A stretch of 64,000 nucleotides of DNA from Nostoc linckia FACHB-104 (GCF_014696615.1 NZ_JACJQJ010000005.1:62001-126000), one strand, 5' to 3'. Shown: positions 17,518-27,894, numbered from the stretch's first letter. The notes: a model not told the origin generated them from the sequence alone. Made by a program: numbers and translations.

Positions 17518-18966
17518 ATGTCTCAAAAAATCATCATCGATCCAGTCACCCGTATTGAAGGACACGCCAAAATATCGATTTATTTGGATGATACGGGACA
17601 AGTTAGCGATGCACGGTTTCATGTTACCGAGTTTCGCGGATTTGAAAAATTTTGTGAAGGTCGTCCTTTCTGGGAAATGCCAGGAATTACGGCGCGCATT
17701 TGTGGTATTTGTCCGGTAAGTCACTTATTGGCTTCCGCAAAAGCAGGCGATCGCCTCCTCTCTGTAACAATTCCTAAAACCGCAGAAAAAATGCGTCGTC
17801 TCATGAATTTGGGGCAAATTGTCCAATCTCATGCTTTGAGTTTCTTCCACCTCAGCGGCCCGGATTTACTCTTAGGAATGGATAGCGATCCCCAAAAACG
17901 CAACGTCTTTGGTTTAATTGCTGCTGAACCAGAAATCGCCCGTGGCGGAATCCGCTTGCGTCAATTTGGACAAGAAATTATTGAAATCTTAGGTGGGCGC
18001 AAGATTCACCCATCCTGGGCGGTTCCCGGTGGTGTGCGCGAACCCTTATCACCAGAAGGACGCGCCCATATTCAAAGCCGCATTCCCGAAGCGCGAGAAA
18101 CAGTCATCAATGCGTTGGGAATGTTTAAGAAGTTACTCGAACCCTATGAAAAAGAAGCCCAAACTTTTGGTAATTTCCCCAGCTTATTTATGGGATTAGT
18201 TACACCTGAAGGTTTATGGGAAAACTATGACGGCAATCTGCGGTTTGTAGACAGCGACGGTAATATTATTGCCGATAAACTCGACCCTAGCCGCTATTAC
18301 GAATTTATTGGCGAAATCGTCCAGCCTGATTCTTATTTAAAATCTCCTTACTATCGTCCTTTAGGTTTTCCTAATGGCAATGGTAATCAATCAGAAAGTG
18401 GTATGTACCGAGTCGGGCCATTAGCACGATTGAATGTTTGTAGCCATATTGGTACACCTTTAGCGGATGCAGAGTTAAAAGAATTTAGAGATAAAGGTAA
18501 AGGCACAGTTACCTCATCATTCTTCTACCATTACGCCAGATTGATTGAAATTTTGGCATCTATCGAGCGTATTGAAATTTTACTCGATGACCCAGATATT
18601 TTATCAACTCGACTACGTGCTGAGGCGGGAATTAACCAATTAGAAACCGTCGGTGTTAGTGAAGCACCACGCGGTACATTATTCCACTTTTATCAAATAA
18701 ATGAAGATGGATTAATTCAAAAAGCCAACTTAATTATTGCCACAGGTCAGAATAATTTAGCAATGAATCGTACCGTCGCGCAAATTGCTAAACATTTTAT
18801 TCACGGCCCAGAAATTCCCGAAGGAATGTTAAATCGTGTGGAAGCAGGTATTCGTGCTTTTGACCCTTGTTTAAGCTGTTCAACTCATGCAGTGGGACAA
18901 ATGCCGTTGCATATTGAATTAGTTGGTGTTGATGGTACAGTTGTCAAAGAAGTTTGGCGGGATTAA
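17518..18966 (+). CDS. hoxH: Bidirectional [NiFe] hydrogenase large subunit HoxH
   Basis: 482 residues. NiFe-site cysteines are C62/C65 in [10 protein letters not shown] and C451/C454 in DPCLSCSTH. The protein ends with a 25-residue extension after His457, the classical site for removal by the maturation protease HoxW once nickel is inserted. Glu in RIEGH near the N-terminus is the conserved proton-path region. Function: reversible H2 oxidation coupled to NAD(P)H or ferredoxin. The start ATG at 17518 gives the usual [16 protein letters not shown] start. The operon partners are hoxU and hoxY upstream; hoxW follows about 650 nt downstream under its own leader. Confidence 0.96.
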   Translation: MSQKIIIDPVTRIEGHAKISIYLDDTGQVSDARFHVTEFRGFEKFCEGRPFWEMPGITARICGICPVSHLLASAKAGDRLLSVTIPKTAEKMRRLMNLGQIVQSHALSFFHLSGPDLLLGMDSDPQKRNVFGLIAAEPEIARGGIRLRQFGQEIIEILGGRKIHPSWAVPGGVREPLSPEGRAHIQSRIPEARETVINALGMFKKLLEPYEKEAQTFGNFPSLFMGLVTPEGLWENYDGNLRFVDSDGNIIADKLDPSRYYEFIGEIVQPDSYLKSPYYRPLGFPNGNGNQSESGMYRVGPLARLNVCSHIGTPLADAELKEFRDKGKGTVTSSFFYHYARLIEILASIERIEILLDDPDILSTRLRAEAGINQLETVGVSEAPRGTLFHFYQINEDGLIQKANLIIATGQNNLAMNRTVAQIAKHFIHGPEIPEGMLNRVEAGIRAFDPCLSCSTHAVGQMPLHIELVGVDGTVVKEVWRD

Positions 18967-19014
18967 TCCTTATCTAGTTCGTAATTCATAATTTGTAATT
19001 AATGCGAATTGTAG

Positions 19015-19042
19015 GGTGCGTTGCGCTGGGCGACAACGCACC
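19015..19042. repeat. 28-nt palindrome, copy 2
   Basis: GGTGCGTTG, a 10-nt centre and CAACGCACC: perfect 9-bp arms. It has the same layout and length as the element at 8578-8605. It lies about 50 nt after hoxH. Confidence 0.7.
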
Positions 19043-19221
19043 ATTAACGAATGTCTCTAAAACCCAAATCTTTTCATAGCCGTAACACACCCTATTTAAA
19101 ATTTACCTTGATAAATGCTTTCTAAATCTCACTCAAATGAGTGAAATTTCCGCATTAACACTTAAAGTTAATTACTAATACCAATTCAAATAATGTTTGC
19201 GACACATCAATGTATTCTAGA

Positions 19222-19242
19222 GGGCATGGCAGTGCCATGCCC
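19222..19242. repeat. GGGCATGGCA palindrome
   Basis: GGGCATGGCA, central G/T, and TGCCATGCCC form a 10-bp perfect dyad followed by CCTAC. This is a common interspersed palindrome in these genomes. It could form a hairpin in the hoxH 3' region. Confidence 0.65.
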
Positions 19243-19557
19243 CTACAATCTGTCGCGTTCTTTTTTCAAAATGGTATAAATTTAAAATCACCAAAAAGTT
19301 AAATCATAATTAAAAATTTTGCTTTTAATTTCTGATGGCGATCGCCATCAACCGAGAAATTTATATAAGAATAATTAATGTTATAAAACACATATATGTA
19401 GTTTCCGAAAATATAACTGTAGTTACACTTTTTTATTTTTTCTCCACCTGAGATTAAGTTTTTCTATAAAACTATCTAAACAGCTACTCTTTACGCAATT
19501 TGCTATTGACAGATAATGTCTAAAACGAGTTAACTTTATTTGTGCCGACCTACATCC

Positions 19558-19588
19558 TCACAAGTTCCTCAACTTTTTTACTTAACTT
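19558..19588 (+). promoter_or_regulatory. Shared upstream element of hoxW
   Basis: TCACAAGTTCCTCAA (19558-19572) is identical to the site in front of hoxU. A -10-like TAACTT lies at 19583-19588, at the same distance as TATAAC in the hoxU copy. The element ends 45 nt before the hoxW ATG. Confidence 0.5.
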
Positions 19589-19616
19589 AACAATAGATGA
19601 GGCAGAGCACAAAACA

Positions 19617-20054
19617 ATGAGTAATGTAGTAGCGATCGGTTATGGTAATGATTTACGCAGTGATGATGGTATTGGACAACGTGTAGCTCATGCCTTGGAT
19701 TTTAAAAACGTCAAATCTTTGGCTGTTCACCAACTCACTCCAGAACTTGCAGATACTTTAGCAAGTGCTGATTTAGCAATTTTTATTGATGCTTGTGTAG
19801 CTTCCGAAAGTACTGAAGTGCAAGTAAAACCCCTCTCTCCAGAATTTTCTAATGTTATTGCCGGACATACAGCAGATCCGCGATCGCTTTTAGCATTAAC
19901 ACAAGCACTTTATGGTTATTGTCCCCCAGCTTGGTGGGTAATTGTTCCCGGAGAAAATTTTGCCATAGGCGATCGCCTTTCAGAATTTGCAGAAACAGGC
20001 GTGGCGATCGCTTTAGAAAAAATTACGCAAATTATTAATCAAGATTACAGGTAG
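19617..20054 (+). CDS. hoxW: HoxH maturation protease HoxW
   Basis: 145 residues from ATG 19617, chosen because the family begins directly with VIGYGN-x-LRSDDG. An in-frame GTG at 19542 would add 25 unrelated residues and would overlap the shared upstream element. Nickel-sensing ligands of the HycI/HybD family correspond to D16 (in LRSDDG), D58 (IDAC) and H84 (AGHTADP). It cleaves the C-terminal extension of HoxH after nickel loading. The acyl-CoA synthetase/GNAT gene begins 9 nt downstream, so the two are probably co-transcribed. Confidence 0.92.
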   Translation: MSNVVAIGYGNDLRSDDGIGQRVAHALDFKNVKSLAVHQLTPELADTLASADLAIFIDACVASESTEVQVKPLSPEFSNVIAGHTADPRSLLALTQALYGYCPPAWWVIVPGENFAIGDRLSEFAETGVAIALEKITQIINQDYR

Positions 20055-20063
20055 TCGCAACTC

Positions 20064-22868
20064 ATGCAAAATACAATTAATTCTACTATCGAACCTGCCT
20101 ACGATATTCTCCGCACCGAGAAAGCTAATCCCCTTGATTTCATCTTTGCACCGCGCAATGTAGCTGTTATTGGTGCTACCGAAAAACAAGGTAGTGTGGG
20201 ACGGACTTTGTTATGGAATTTAATTAGCAGTCCTTTTGGTGGTACTGTTTTTCCCGTCAATCCTAAACGTAATAGCATCCTGGGAATCAAAGCCTACCCA
20301 ACAATCTTTGATGTGCCAGAAAAAGTAGATTTGGCAGTAATTGCTACTCCAGCAGCCACAGTTCCCAATATTATTGCTGATTGTGTCAAAGTAGGCGTAA
20401 AAAGCGCTATTATCCTCAGCGCAGGTTTTAAAGAAGCTGGGCCAGAAGGGATCGCTTTAGAACAGCAAATTCTGCAACAAGCCCGTCTCGGTAATATGCG
20501 GATCGTTGGCCCCAACTGCTTGGGTGTGATGAGTCCCCAATCTGGACTGAATGCCACCTTTGCTAGTGCTATGGCGCGTCCTGGTAACGTCGGCTTTATT
20601 AGTCAAAGTGGAGCGCTTTGCACAGCCATTCTCGATTGGAGTTTTCGGGAAAACGTTGGTTTTAGCGCCTTCGTTTCCCTAGGTTCCATGCTAGATGTAG
20701 GCTGGGGCGATTTAATTTATTATCTGGGTGACGATCCCCATACAAAAAGTATTGTAATTTACATGGAATCTGTGGGTGATGCCCGGTCATTCCTCTCAGC
20801 AGCTAGAGAAGTAGCTTTAACTAAACCAATTATTGTAATTAAAGCCGGTCGTACCGAAGCCGCCGCCAAAGCCGCAGCTTCTCACACAGGAGCATTAGCA
20901 GGTAGTGATAAAGTTTTAGATGCTGCTTTCCGCCGTTGTGGTGTCCTGCGCGTCAACAGTATCTCTGACTTGTTCGATATGGCAGAGGTGTTAGCCAAAC
21001 AACCCCGTCCCAAAGGCCCACGCCTGACAATTCTCACCAACGCTGGCGGCCCTGGTGTTTTGGCTACCGATGCGTTAATTTCATCCGGTGGCGAAGTTGC
21101 ACCAATTTCCGAACAAACTCGCACCGCCCTCAACGAATTTTTACCTACCCATTGGAGCCACGACAACCCCGTTGATATTTTGGGTGATGCTGATCCCCAA
21201 AGATATACCAAAGCTTTAGAAATTGCTGCTCAAGATCCTAATAGTGATGGCTTATTGGTGATTCTGACACCGCAATCGATGACAGATCCCACCGCTACAG
21301 CCGAACAACTGAAACACTATGTAGAAAGTTCACAGCAAAAATCTCAGCCAGTTAAACCCATCCTGGCCAGTTGGATGGGAGGTGCAGATGTAGCAGATGG
21401 GGAGATGATTTTAAATCGTCAAAGTATCCCGACTTACGCTTATCCAGATACGGCGGCGCGTGTATTTAGCTATATGTGGCAATCTAGCTATAACTTGCGC
21501 GGTATTTATGAAACTCCGGTATTACCAACTATCGATTCTGCTTCTGGTATCCCCAATCGCCAATATGTGAATAAAATCATCCAAACTGCCAGACTAGCAG
21601 GGCGGACTATTCTCACCGAGTTTGAATCGAAGGAAATCTTAGCGGCTTACGGTATTCCTGTAGTTGGTACTTGTATTGCTCGCAATGAGGAGCAAGCGGT
21701 TGAATGCGCGGAAAAATTGGGCTATCCTGTCGTTCTGAAGCTTTTTTCGCACATTATTACCCATAAAACCGATGTCGGCGGTGTGCAATTAAATATCACC
21801 GATGCAGAAGCCGTCAGACGCGCATATCGCGCTATTGAATCTGCCTTACAAGAGAAGGTACAAACCGATCCTCATTACGCAAAACTCGGCAGCGAAAATC
21901 CAGATATCTTCTTGGGTGTTACCGTGCAACCAATGGTGAAAACCCACGGTTATGAACTCATCATTGGTAGTAGCCTCGATCCGCAATTCGGGCCAGTATT
22001 GCTATTTGGTACAGGCGGACAACTAGTAGAAGTTTTCCAAGATAGAGCGATCGCCCTTCCACCCCTCAACTCTACCCTAGCGCGGCGGATGATGGAGCAA
22101 ACGCAAATTTATAAAGCGCTAACAGGCGTTAGAGGGCGTAAGAGCGTAGATATGGAAGCTTTGGAACAATTAATGGTGGCATTTAGCCAATTAGTTGTCG
22201 AACAACGCTGGATTAAGGAAATTGATATTAACCCCTTGCTAGCTTCCGAAGAACAATTAATTGCCTTAGATGGGCGGATTATCCTCCATGATGTCGATAT
22301 TACAGAAGAACAACTACCAAAATTAGCGATTCGCCCCTATCCTACACAGTACATAGGACGATGGACGATGAGAAATCAAACTCCAGTTACCATCCGTCCT
22401 ATCCGTCCCGAAGATGAACCTTTAATGGTGCAATTCCACCACACCCTCTCAGAGGAAAGCGTTTACTTCCGGTATTTCCACCTCATTAAATTAAGTCAAC
22501 GAGTCGCCCACGATCGCCTCACAAGGATTTGCTTTATCGACTACGATCGCGAAATTGCCTTAGTAGTGGAAGCGCAAAACTCCACCAAAGAAGCCAAAGA
22601 AATCTTAGCAGTAGGGCGCTTAAGTAAAGTACATGGCACCAACACCGCCGAATTTGCCATTGTGGTAAGCGATCGCGTTCAATGTCAAGGCGTAGGTACA
22701 GAATTACTCGGACGACTCATCGAAATCGGGCGAGATGAGCAACTCAGTAAAATTACGGCTGATATATTATCAGAAAATCATGGAATGCAAAAAGTCTGCG
22801 AAAAACTTGGTTTCCGCATTCAACGCACCGCAGATCCTACAGTAGTTAAAGCCGAGTTTGATTTGTAG
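20064..22868 (+). CDS. ADP-forming acyl-CoA synthetase / GNAT fusion (Pat-like)
   Basis: 934 residues. Order: CoA-binding domain about 25-120, succinyl-CoA-ligase-like domains about 160-460 with candidate phospho-histidine H274 in [13 protein letters not shown]-grasp about 500-720 (including [10 protein letters not shown]), and a GNAT acetyltransferase about 765-930 with acetyl-CoA loop [10 protein letters not shown]. Proteins of this layout are either ADP-forming acetate-CoA ligases or lysine acetyltransferases (Pat/PatZ). Retention of H274 leaves room for real synthetase activity, giving ATP plus acetate from acetyl-CoA in fermentation. Close coupling to hoxW (9 nt) supports a role in the same anaerobic metabolism or in acetylation control of it; both are inferences. 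Confidence 0.87.
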   Translation: MQNTINSTIEPAYDILRTEKANPLDFIFAPRNVAVIGATEKQGSVGRTLLWNLISSPFGGTVFPVNPKRNSILGIKAYPTIFDVPEKVDLAVIATPAATVPNIIADCVKVGVKSAIILSAGFKEAGPEGIALEQQILQQARLGNMRIVGPNCLGVMSPQSGLNATFASAMARPGNVGFISQSGALCTAILDWSFRENVGFSAFVSLGSMLDVGWGDLIYYLGDDPHTKSIVIYMESVGDARSFLSAAREVALTKPIIVIKAGRTEAAAKAAASHTGALAGSDKVLDAAFRRCGVLRVNSISDLFDMAEVLAKQPRPKGPRLTILTNAGGPGVLATDALISSGGEVAPISEQTRTALNEFLPTHWSHDNPVDILGDADPQRYTKALEIAAQDPNSDGLLVILTPQSMTDPTATAEQLKHYVESSQQKSQPVKPILASWMGGADVADGEMILNRQSIPTYAYPDTAARVFSYMWQSSYNLRGIYETPVLPTIDSASGIPNRQYVNKIIQTARLAGRTILTEFESKEILAAYGIPVVGTCIARNEEQAVECAEKLGYPVVLKLFSHIITHKTDVGGVQLNITDAEAVRRAYRAIESALQEKVQTDPHYAKLGSENPDIFLGVTVQPMVKTHGYELIIGSSLDPQFGPVLLFGTGGQLVEVFQDRAIALPPLNSTLARRMMEQTQIYKALTGVRGRKSVDMEALEQLMVAFSQLVVEQRWIKEIDINPLLASEEQLIALDGRIILHDVDITEEQLPKLAIRPYPTQYIGRWTMRNQTPVTIRPIRPEDEPLMVQFHHTLSEESVYFRYFHLIKLSQRVAHDRLTRICFIDYDREIALVVEAQNSTKEAKEILAVGRLSKVHGTNTAEFAIVVSDRVQCQGVGTELLGRLIEIGRDEQLSKITADILSENHGMQKVCEKLGFRIQRTADPTVVKAEFDL

Positions 22869-22935
22869 TCAATTGGCCTTTGTCATTCGTCATTTGTAAT
22901 TAGCCCAATTCCACCACCGGTTGAATTCAATTATA

Positions 22936-22984
22936 AAAATACCCTTCTCCCTCAAGTTCAAAATAGGGAATAAGGGTATTTTTA
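22936..22984. terminator. Bidirectional terminator between convergent genes
   Basis: AAAATACCCTT (22936-22946) pairs perfectly with AAGGGTATTTT (22972-22982); inner CTCCC and GGGA can extend it. T-runs follow on both strands. It fits the convergent acyl-CoA synthetase and TPR genes. Confidence 0.8.
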
Positions 22985-23064
22985 TCTGCGTTTATCTGCA
23001 GTTAATTTTCCAATGGTAGAATTTCATGGATTTACGAATTACGAACTACTAATTACGAATTATT

Positions 23065-24333
23065 TTAATTATTGCGATCGCGCTCTAAATCAGCAATCAC
23101 CTTTTGCAAATACCACTCTTCTGGCATTTGTGGATAATAATCTTTTTTCTGCTGAATTAAGCGTTGAGCGATTTCCCACTGTCCCCCAACCATGCGTAAC
23201 AAACGCTGACGTAGCAAGTTATATTTTTGGTTTTGGTTATCGGGTAGAGATTTTTGAATCTTGGTGAGGCTATTTAAAACCTGGTGATAATTGTCCCAAT
23301 CTTCTTTTTCTAAAAAAATACTGATTGCTTTTTGATAATCGTCCCTAGCTGCTAACATCTCTTCCAACAAAGTATGAGTAATCCCGCGATTATAGTAAGC
23401 TTGAGCATCATCAGGATTGATTGATATCGCTTGGCTGTAGTCTTGAATTGCACCCAAATAATTGCTCATAGCGCGATAAGCATTACCCCTAGCCACAAAA
23501 ACCAAAGCATCCTGGGGTTGAAGTTGTAGCGCTTGGTTAAAATCCGCGATCGCACCTTGATAATCAGCTAGTAAATAACGTGCTTTCCCCCGGTTGCGAT
23601 AGACAATTGCATCGTGGAAATCTAGCCGCAGTGCTTGGTTAAAATCTGCGATCGCTTCTTGATAGTTACCCATTTTGCAACGCACTACGCCACGACAGCA
23701 GTAAGCTTGTGCATCTTGTGGATCGGCTTGTAACACCCAGTTTAAATCTTCGATGGCTTCGCGGGTGTCTCCTTTTTCTGCCTTATCTAATAATTGCGTA
23801 AAATAGTCTTTTTCTGATTTAATAGTGATATTCGGAATATTTTGCTTCAAAACAGGAGATTTTTCTGGAGGCTGTAGTTCTTTGATTCTTTCCAAACACA
23901 GGCGGCAATTTTCTTTATCTTTCTGCTCTAGGTATAATTCTGCGGCCTTTTTAAAATTGGCGATCGCTTCTTGAATATACCCCTGTTTCCGCCGCACCAT
24001 ACCTCGCAAGCTATGAGCAGCTGCGTAATTATAATTGAGACGAATGGCATATTCTACATCTTCCAACGCACCCGGCAAATTTTTCAACGCCACTCTAGCC
24101 AAGGCGCGAGAATAGTATGCTGCTAAACTTTGAGGATTTTGCTTCAAAGCCTCAGTGTAATCGGAAACAGCTTGCAGAATTGCCCCGGAGTCATAATATG
24201 CTAGCCCCCTTTGCAAGTAAGCTTCAGGAAAGAAAGGTGTAACTTGCAAAGCACGATTAAATTCTTCAATGGCTCCAGCGTAGTCTTTTTGTTTCGCTTT
24301 TTCCAACCCTCGGTAATAAAATTCGTCACTCAT
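23065..24333 (-). CDS. Tetratricopeptide repeat protein
   Basis: 422 residues, nearly all TPR. At least ten 34-residue units are visible from residue 1 to about 350, with typical A..Y..RG.A....G....A..DY..A signatures. They fall in two blocks split by a charged linker about 150-185 (KSPVLKQNIPN). No signal peptide, membrane segment or catalytic domain is seen. It is probably a scaffold protein with an unknown partner. ATG at 24333 opens onto a long non-coding gap. Confidence 0.82.
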   Translation of the reverse strand: MSDEFYYRGLEKAKQKDYAGAIEEFNRALQVTPFFPEAYLQRGLAYYDSGAILQAVSDYTEALKQNPQSLAAYYSRALARVALKNLPGALEDVEYAIRLNYNYAAAHSLRGMVRRKQGYIQEAIANFKKAAELYLEQKDKENCRLCLERIKELQPPEKSPVLKQNIPNITIKSEKDYFTQLLDKAEKGDTREAIEDLNWVLQADPQDAQAYCCRGVVRCKMGNYQEAIADFNQALRLDFHDAIVYRNRGKARYLLADYQGAIADFNQALQLQPQDALVFVARGNAYRAMSNYLGAIQDYSQAISINPDDAQAYYNRGITHTLLEEMLAARDDYQKAISIFLEKEDWDNYHQVLNSLTKIQKSLPDNQNQKYNLLRQRLLRMVGGQWEIAQRLIQQKKDYYPQMPEEWYLQKVIADLERDRNN

Positions 24334-24691
24334 GGCGTTGATGAACTGAACTCAGTTAATTGATGACTACAGAAGTATTCACCGTGACTCTAACTCATTT
24401 CTCACTGCCATTATGATGTAAGCTTAAGTTTAATGCATATAAGCGCGCTTCATTTTGCTTTTTTAGAGTTTGCCATCCCCCTTGAGAGCGATATTATTTG
24501 TACTGATAATAATTTTTTAAAAAAGTAGTAAATAATACTTTAAATTATGTCATGCAACTATACGTACAATTGAGTATTATCTGTCTGTGACATTAGCTTT
24601 TGCGTACTTTCTTCGTTGATGAAGCATAGCAGGATAGCTTGATAGTAAAAATAATGTCATGCTTTCTTGACATTTACTAATAAATACATAG

Positions 24692-24735
24692 AAAATCAAC
24701 CATCGCAAACATAGTGTTTGCAATGGTTGATTTTT
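24692..24735. terminator. Strong orphan hairpin with T-runs on both sides
   Basis: Arms 24692-24711 and 24715-24734 pair at 19 of 20 positions around a 3-nt loop, followed by TTTTT on the plus strand and TTTT on the minus. No annotated gene ends here; it may end a small RNA or insulate the divergent genes. Confidence 0.6.
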
Positions 24736-24875
24736 AAATCTGAGATTAAGTCACGATTTAGCTGTAATACTGATGGGATATACGGTCTCAGATCTTAACG
24801 CTAATTAGTTATATAAAAATTAAATGATTTTGAAGTATATATAGTACGCTGGAATACATTTCTTACTTAAGCGTA

Positions 24876-24905
24876 AATGTATTAAAATGTGTTTTTTAAT
24901 ACATT
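24876..24905. repeat. 12-bp perfect AT-rich inverted repeat
   Basis: AATGTATTAAAA (24876-24887) and TTTTAATACATT (24894-24905) around 6 nt. It could be a protein-binding dyad or a weak hairpin. Confidence 0.5.
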
Positions 24906-24998
24906 GAATCAAAAATAACTTAATCTTGTATAGTAATTACCGAAAACTACAGTTATCTTTTTCCGTAAAACATTAAAAAATAATATATATAAGTCAAT

Positions 24999-25037
24999 TA
25001 TGTAAGTAGATTACGTAAGTAGATTACGTAAATAGAT
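24999..25037. repeat. Three tandem 13-bp repeats
   Basis: Units TATGTAAGTAGAT, TACGTAAGTAGAT and TACGTAAATAGAT in direct succession, about 465 nt upstream of the terpene synthase start. They look like iterated binding sites. The spacing GTA-N7-TAC inside them misses the NtcA rule by one base. Confidence 0.65.
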
Positions 25038-25501
25038 TAATCTTTAGGGTTGACATCCAATCCAGTGAAATTCAAACTTACATATTGAAAAGACACAGAA
25101 AGAGCTATTTTTTAGCTCTATTACTATTGTGCAGATGTATTGCATATATCAACAGATATTTCTAATCATATCTGGCAACTTCCTCAATTACTCTAGGATT
25201 AAATATCGCTGACTTCTATAAAAGCTACTGTCCATATACCTAAGTTTTCCAACAAGTCAGTCATCTAAATCTAGCTGATTTTCAAGCTATTTAGCTTTAG
25301 CATAGGACTTTTTTACAACTTAAGTATCGGTCTGCAAGCGAATATTAGTTACTGGCGAATACAAACAATTCGCTAGCAAGTATGTAATATCGATATTCCC
25401 TTGATTTTTTCTAGTATTGATCCATTCAAAAATGGCCCTTAGCTAACTTAATTACGAATTTGTAATTAAGACACTCAAATATTTGTGTTCCTGGAGAAAT
25501 C

Positions 25502-26470
25502 ATGGAAAAGTTTGTTTTACCAAATTTATACTGCCCATTCCCAACGCGTATAAATCATCATGTTGAAGTTTTAGCAGACTATTCTATGGAATGGGTATTG
25601 CGCTACAAACTTATGGATAGAGAGTCACTTTATAAAAAGTTTTCTAAAGCAAAATTTTATTTACTGAGTGCAGGTGCTTATCCTGATTGTCAGCTTGAAG
25701 AATTAAAGATTGCTAATGACGTAATTAGTTGGTTATTTATTTGGGATGACCAATGTGATGTGTCTGATTTAGGCAAAAAACCAGAATTACTCAATAGTCT
25801 ATGTAACAGATTTATAGAAATATTAAATGGTGCAGAACTTACTCCTGATGATTTACCTCTAGGATTTGCCTTAAAAAACATCAGACAGCGAATTATCAAT
25901 CGAGGTAACATCGCTTTTTTCCATCATTTTGTTCACAATTTTGAAGATTATTTCTACGGGTGTATTGAGGAGTCAAATAATCGTGCAAAACTCATAATAC
26001 CAGATTTGCAACAATATATTGAAATCCGTAGTTCCAATGCTGGCGCTGCTCTTTGCCTTAACTTAATTGAGTTTTGTAACCGAGTAACCATTCCTTATAA
26101 GTTACGAAATAATTCGATTCTCAAGAGCCTAACCCAAATGACTATTAATATTCTTGGGTGGTCAAATGATATCTTTTCAGCGCAGAGAGAAATGGCTAAT
26201 GGTGAAGTTCATAATCTAGTCGTAATCTTATATTCTCAACAGAAAAAAAGCATAAATGAAGCATTAAAAGCAGCTGCAGAAATGCATGATTTAGAAGTTA
26301 AAAAGCTTACGGAGCTATCAGCAAATATGCCCTCTTTCGGTACAGAAGTAGATGCTGAAGTTACAAAGTATATTTCTGGACTCTACTCCTGGATACGTGG
26401 AAATCTTGACTGGTACGCCCATTCTGAACGTTATCAAATTGCAGAAAGAATTGAGTTAGTTGCCTCTTAA
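25502..26470 (+). CDS. Sesquiterpene synthase (class I terpene cyclase)
   Basis: 322 residues. The Asp-rich metal motif is D82-D-Q-C-D86 after WLFIW. The NSE triad is N222-D-I-F-S226-A-Q-R-E230, and a C-terminal SERYQ carries the conserved Arg-Tyr. Together these bind three Mg2+ and the diphosphate of the prenyl substrate, most likely farnesyl diphosphate. Length and motifs match the single-domain Nostoc enzymes paired with CYP110 P450s (germacrene-A or selinene-type products); the product cannot be read from sequence. GGAGA lies 5 nt before the ATG. The P450 begins 20 nt downstream, so a two-gene operon is likely. Confidence 0.88.
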   Translation: MEKFVLPNLYCPFPTRINHHVEVLADYSMEWVLRYKLMDRESLYKKFSKAKFYLLSAGAYPDCQLEELKIANDVISWLFIWDDQCDVSDLGKKPELLNSLCNRFIEILNGAELTPDDLPLGFALKNIRQRIINRGNIAFFHHFVHNFEDYFYGCIEESNNRAKLIIPDLQQYIEIRSSNAGAALCLNLIEFCNRVTIPYKLRNNSILKSLTQMTINILGWSNDIFSAQREMANGEVHNLVVILYSQQKKSINEALKAAAEMHDLEVKKLTELSANMPSFGTEVDAEVTKYISGLYSWIRGNLDWYAHSERYQIAERIELVAS

Positions 26471-26490
26471 TACAATCTACTTTTAGAACT

Positions 26491-27894
26491 ATGAATAACC
26501 AGATACAACGACCTAATCTGCTAAAAACTCACCCAACTATTCAAAAGCTTCAATGGATTATTGATCCTGTAGGATATTTAGATAGGGCAGGTCAGGAATA
26601 TCCCGATATGTTCACAGGTGATGTAGTTGGTTTTGGTGGTACCACAGTATTTGTACACCATCCCCAAGCTATTCAAGAAATTTTTACTAATTCTCATAAA
26701 AAGTTTGCGGCTCCAGGCGAATTAAATAGAACTTTGCAGCCCATACTTGGAGATTATTCGCTATTTATGTTAGGAGGCGATCGCCACAAGCGGCAAAGAA
26801 AGCTAATGATGCCTCCTTTTCATGGAGAAAGGATGCGTAGCTATGGTGAGCTAATCGTTAATATTGCTAACCAAGTTTTTCGCCAACTCTCAAATCAGCC
26901 TTTTTTGGCTCAGACTGTCACTCAAGATATTTCCTTGCAAATTATGTTGCAAGCAGTTTTTGGTTTATCTGAAGGAGAAATTTATCAACGTATCAAGCAA
27001 TTAGTAATTGATTTAATTTCTGATGTATTTGGCTCTCCCCTCACTTCTAGTTTGTTGCTGTTCCCTAGCTTGCAAAAAGATTTAGGTATGTGGAGTGCTT
27101 GGGGCAAGTTTTTACGTTGTCGTCAGCAATTAGATAAATTACTCTTTGCAGAGATTGCACAACGCCGTTCTCATCCCGATCCCGATCGCATTGATATCCT
27201 CTCCTTGCTTATGTCTGCTAGAGATGAAGAGGGAGAAGCAATGACCGATCAAGAATTGCGTGATCAACTGATGACTCTTTTGGTTGCTGGACATGAAACC
27301 ACTGCAACAGCAATGGCTTGGACTTTTTATTGGATTCACTATTTACCGGAAGTACGGGAAAAGCTACTGCAAGAATTAGATAATTTGGGTAACTCACCAG
27401 ATCTCACGAGCATACTCCGCGCACCATATCTTAATGCTGTCTGTAATGAAAGTTTGCGTATTTACCCTGTAGGACTGTTTACCACACCCAGAATAGTGCA
27501 AGAAACTACAGAATTGCTAGGACATCGTTTAGAGGTGGGTACGATTATATCTGCTTGTATTTATCTCACTCACCACCGTGAAGATTTATACCCAAATTCT
27601 CACGAATTTACCCCAGAACGCTTTCTTGAACGTACATTTTCTCCATCTGAATTTATACCATTTGGTGGTGGCGTTCGTGGTTGTCTTGGTCAAGCTTTAG
27701 CTATGTGTGAAATGAAGCTAGTACTAGCAACAATTCTATCTAGCTACAAACTATCATTAGTAGATTCACAACCAGAAAAGCCCCAACGTCGAGGTGTAAC
27801 TGTTGGGCCTGCAAGAGGAGTCAAGATGAACATTCAAGGACGACGTACACGTGCTAAATCTCTAGTACCTGCTACTGCTACATCCGCCATTTAA
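26491..27894 (+). CDS. Cytochrome P450 (CYP110-like)
   Basis: 467 residues. I-helix oxygen-binding motif A266-G-H-E-T270, ExxR at E320-R323, and heme loop FGGGVRGC with the axial Cys398. There is no N-terminal membrane anchor, so it is a soluble bacterial P450 needing ferredoxin partners. The start is 20 nt after the terpene synthase stop, and in Nostoc the CYP110 enzymes oxidise the neighbouring cyclase's sesquiterpene. The C-terminal tail of about 25 residues after the core is basic and serine-rich. Family CYP110 is assigned from context and overall resemblance, not from a score. Confidence 0.9.
   Translation: MNNQIQRPNLLKTHPTIQKLQWIIDPVGYLDRAGQEYPDMFTGDVVGFGGTTVFVHHPQAIQEIFTNSHKKFAAPGELNRTLQPILGDYSLFMLGGDRHKRQRKLMMPPFHGERMRSYGELIVNIANQVFRQLSNQPFLAQTVTQDISLQIMLQAVFGLSEGEIYQRIKQLVIDLISDVFGSPLTSSLLLFPSLQKDLGMWSAWGKFLRCRQQLDKLLFAEIAQRRSHPDPDRIDILSLLMSARDEEGEAMTDQELRDQLMTLLVAGHETTATAMAWTFYWIHYLPEVREKLLQELDNLGNSPDLTSILRAPYLNAVCNESLRIYPVGLFTTPRIVQETTELLGHRLEVGTIISACIYLTHHREDLYPNSHEFTPERFLERTFSPSEFIPFGGGVRGCLGQALAMCEMKLVLATILSSYKLSLVDSQPEKPQRRGVTVGPARGVKMNIQGRRTRAKSLVPATATSAI

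Larger units (their letters stand above)
18967..19557. other. hoxH-hoxW intergenic region with small palindromes
   Basis: It holds two interspersed palindromes (listed separately) and an AT-rich stretch. TTGACA at 19506-19511 might be a -35 box, but no well-spaced -10 is evident. No reading frame was accepted; the possible GTG extension of hoxW at 19542 does not resemble HoxW N-termini. Confidence 0.55.
24334..25501. other. 1.2-kb non-coding region upstream of terpene synthase
   Basis: AT-rich, with no reading frame that looks coding. It contains a 20-bp-stem hairpin (24692-24734), an AT inverted repeat (24876-24905) and a 13-bp triplicated repeat (24999-25037). It is long enough for a small RNA plus the control region of the terpene-P450 pair. 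Confidence 0.6.

Noticed and set aside
19542-19616. Longer hoxW with GTG start at 19542
   Set aside because: The extra 25 residues do not resemble HoxW proteins and would cover the shared upstream element.
25005-25030. NtcA box in the 13-bp repeats
   Set aside because: GTA and TAC are separated by 7, not 8, bases in every unit.
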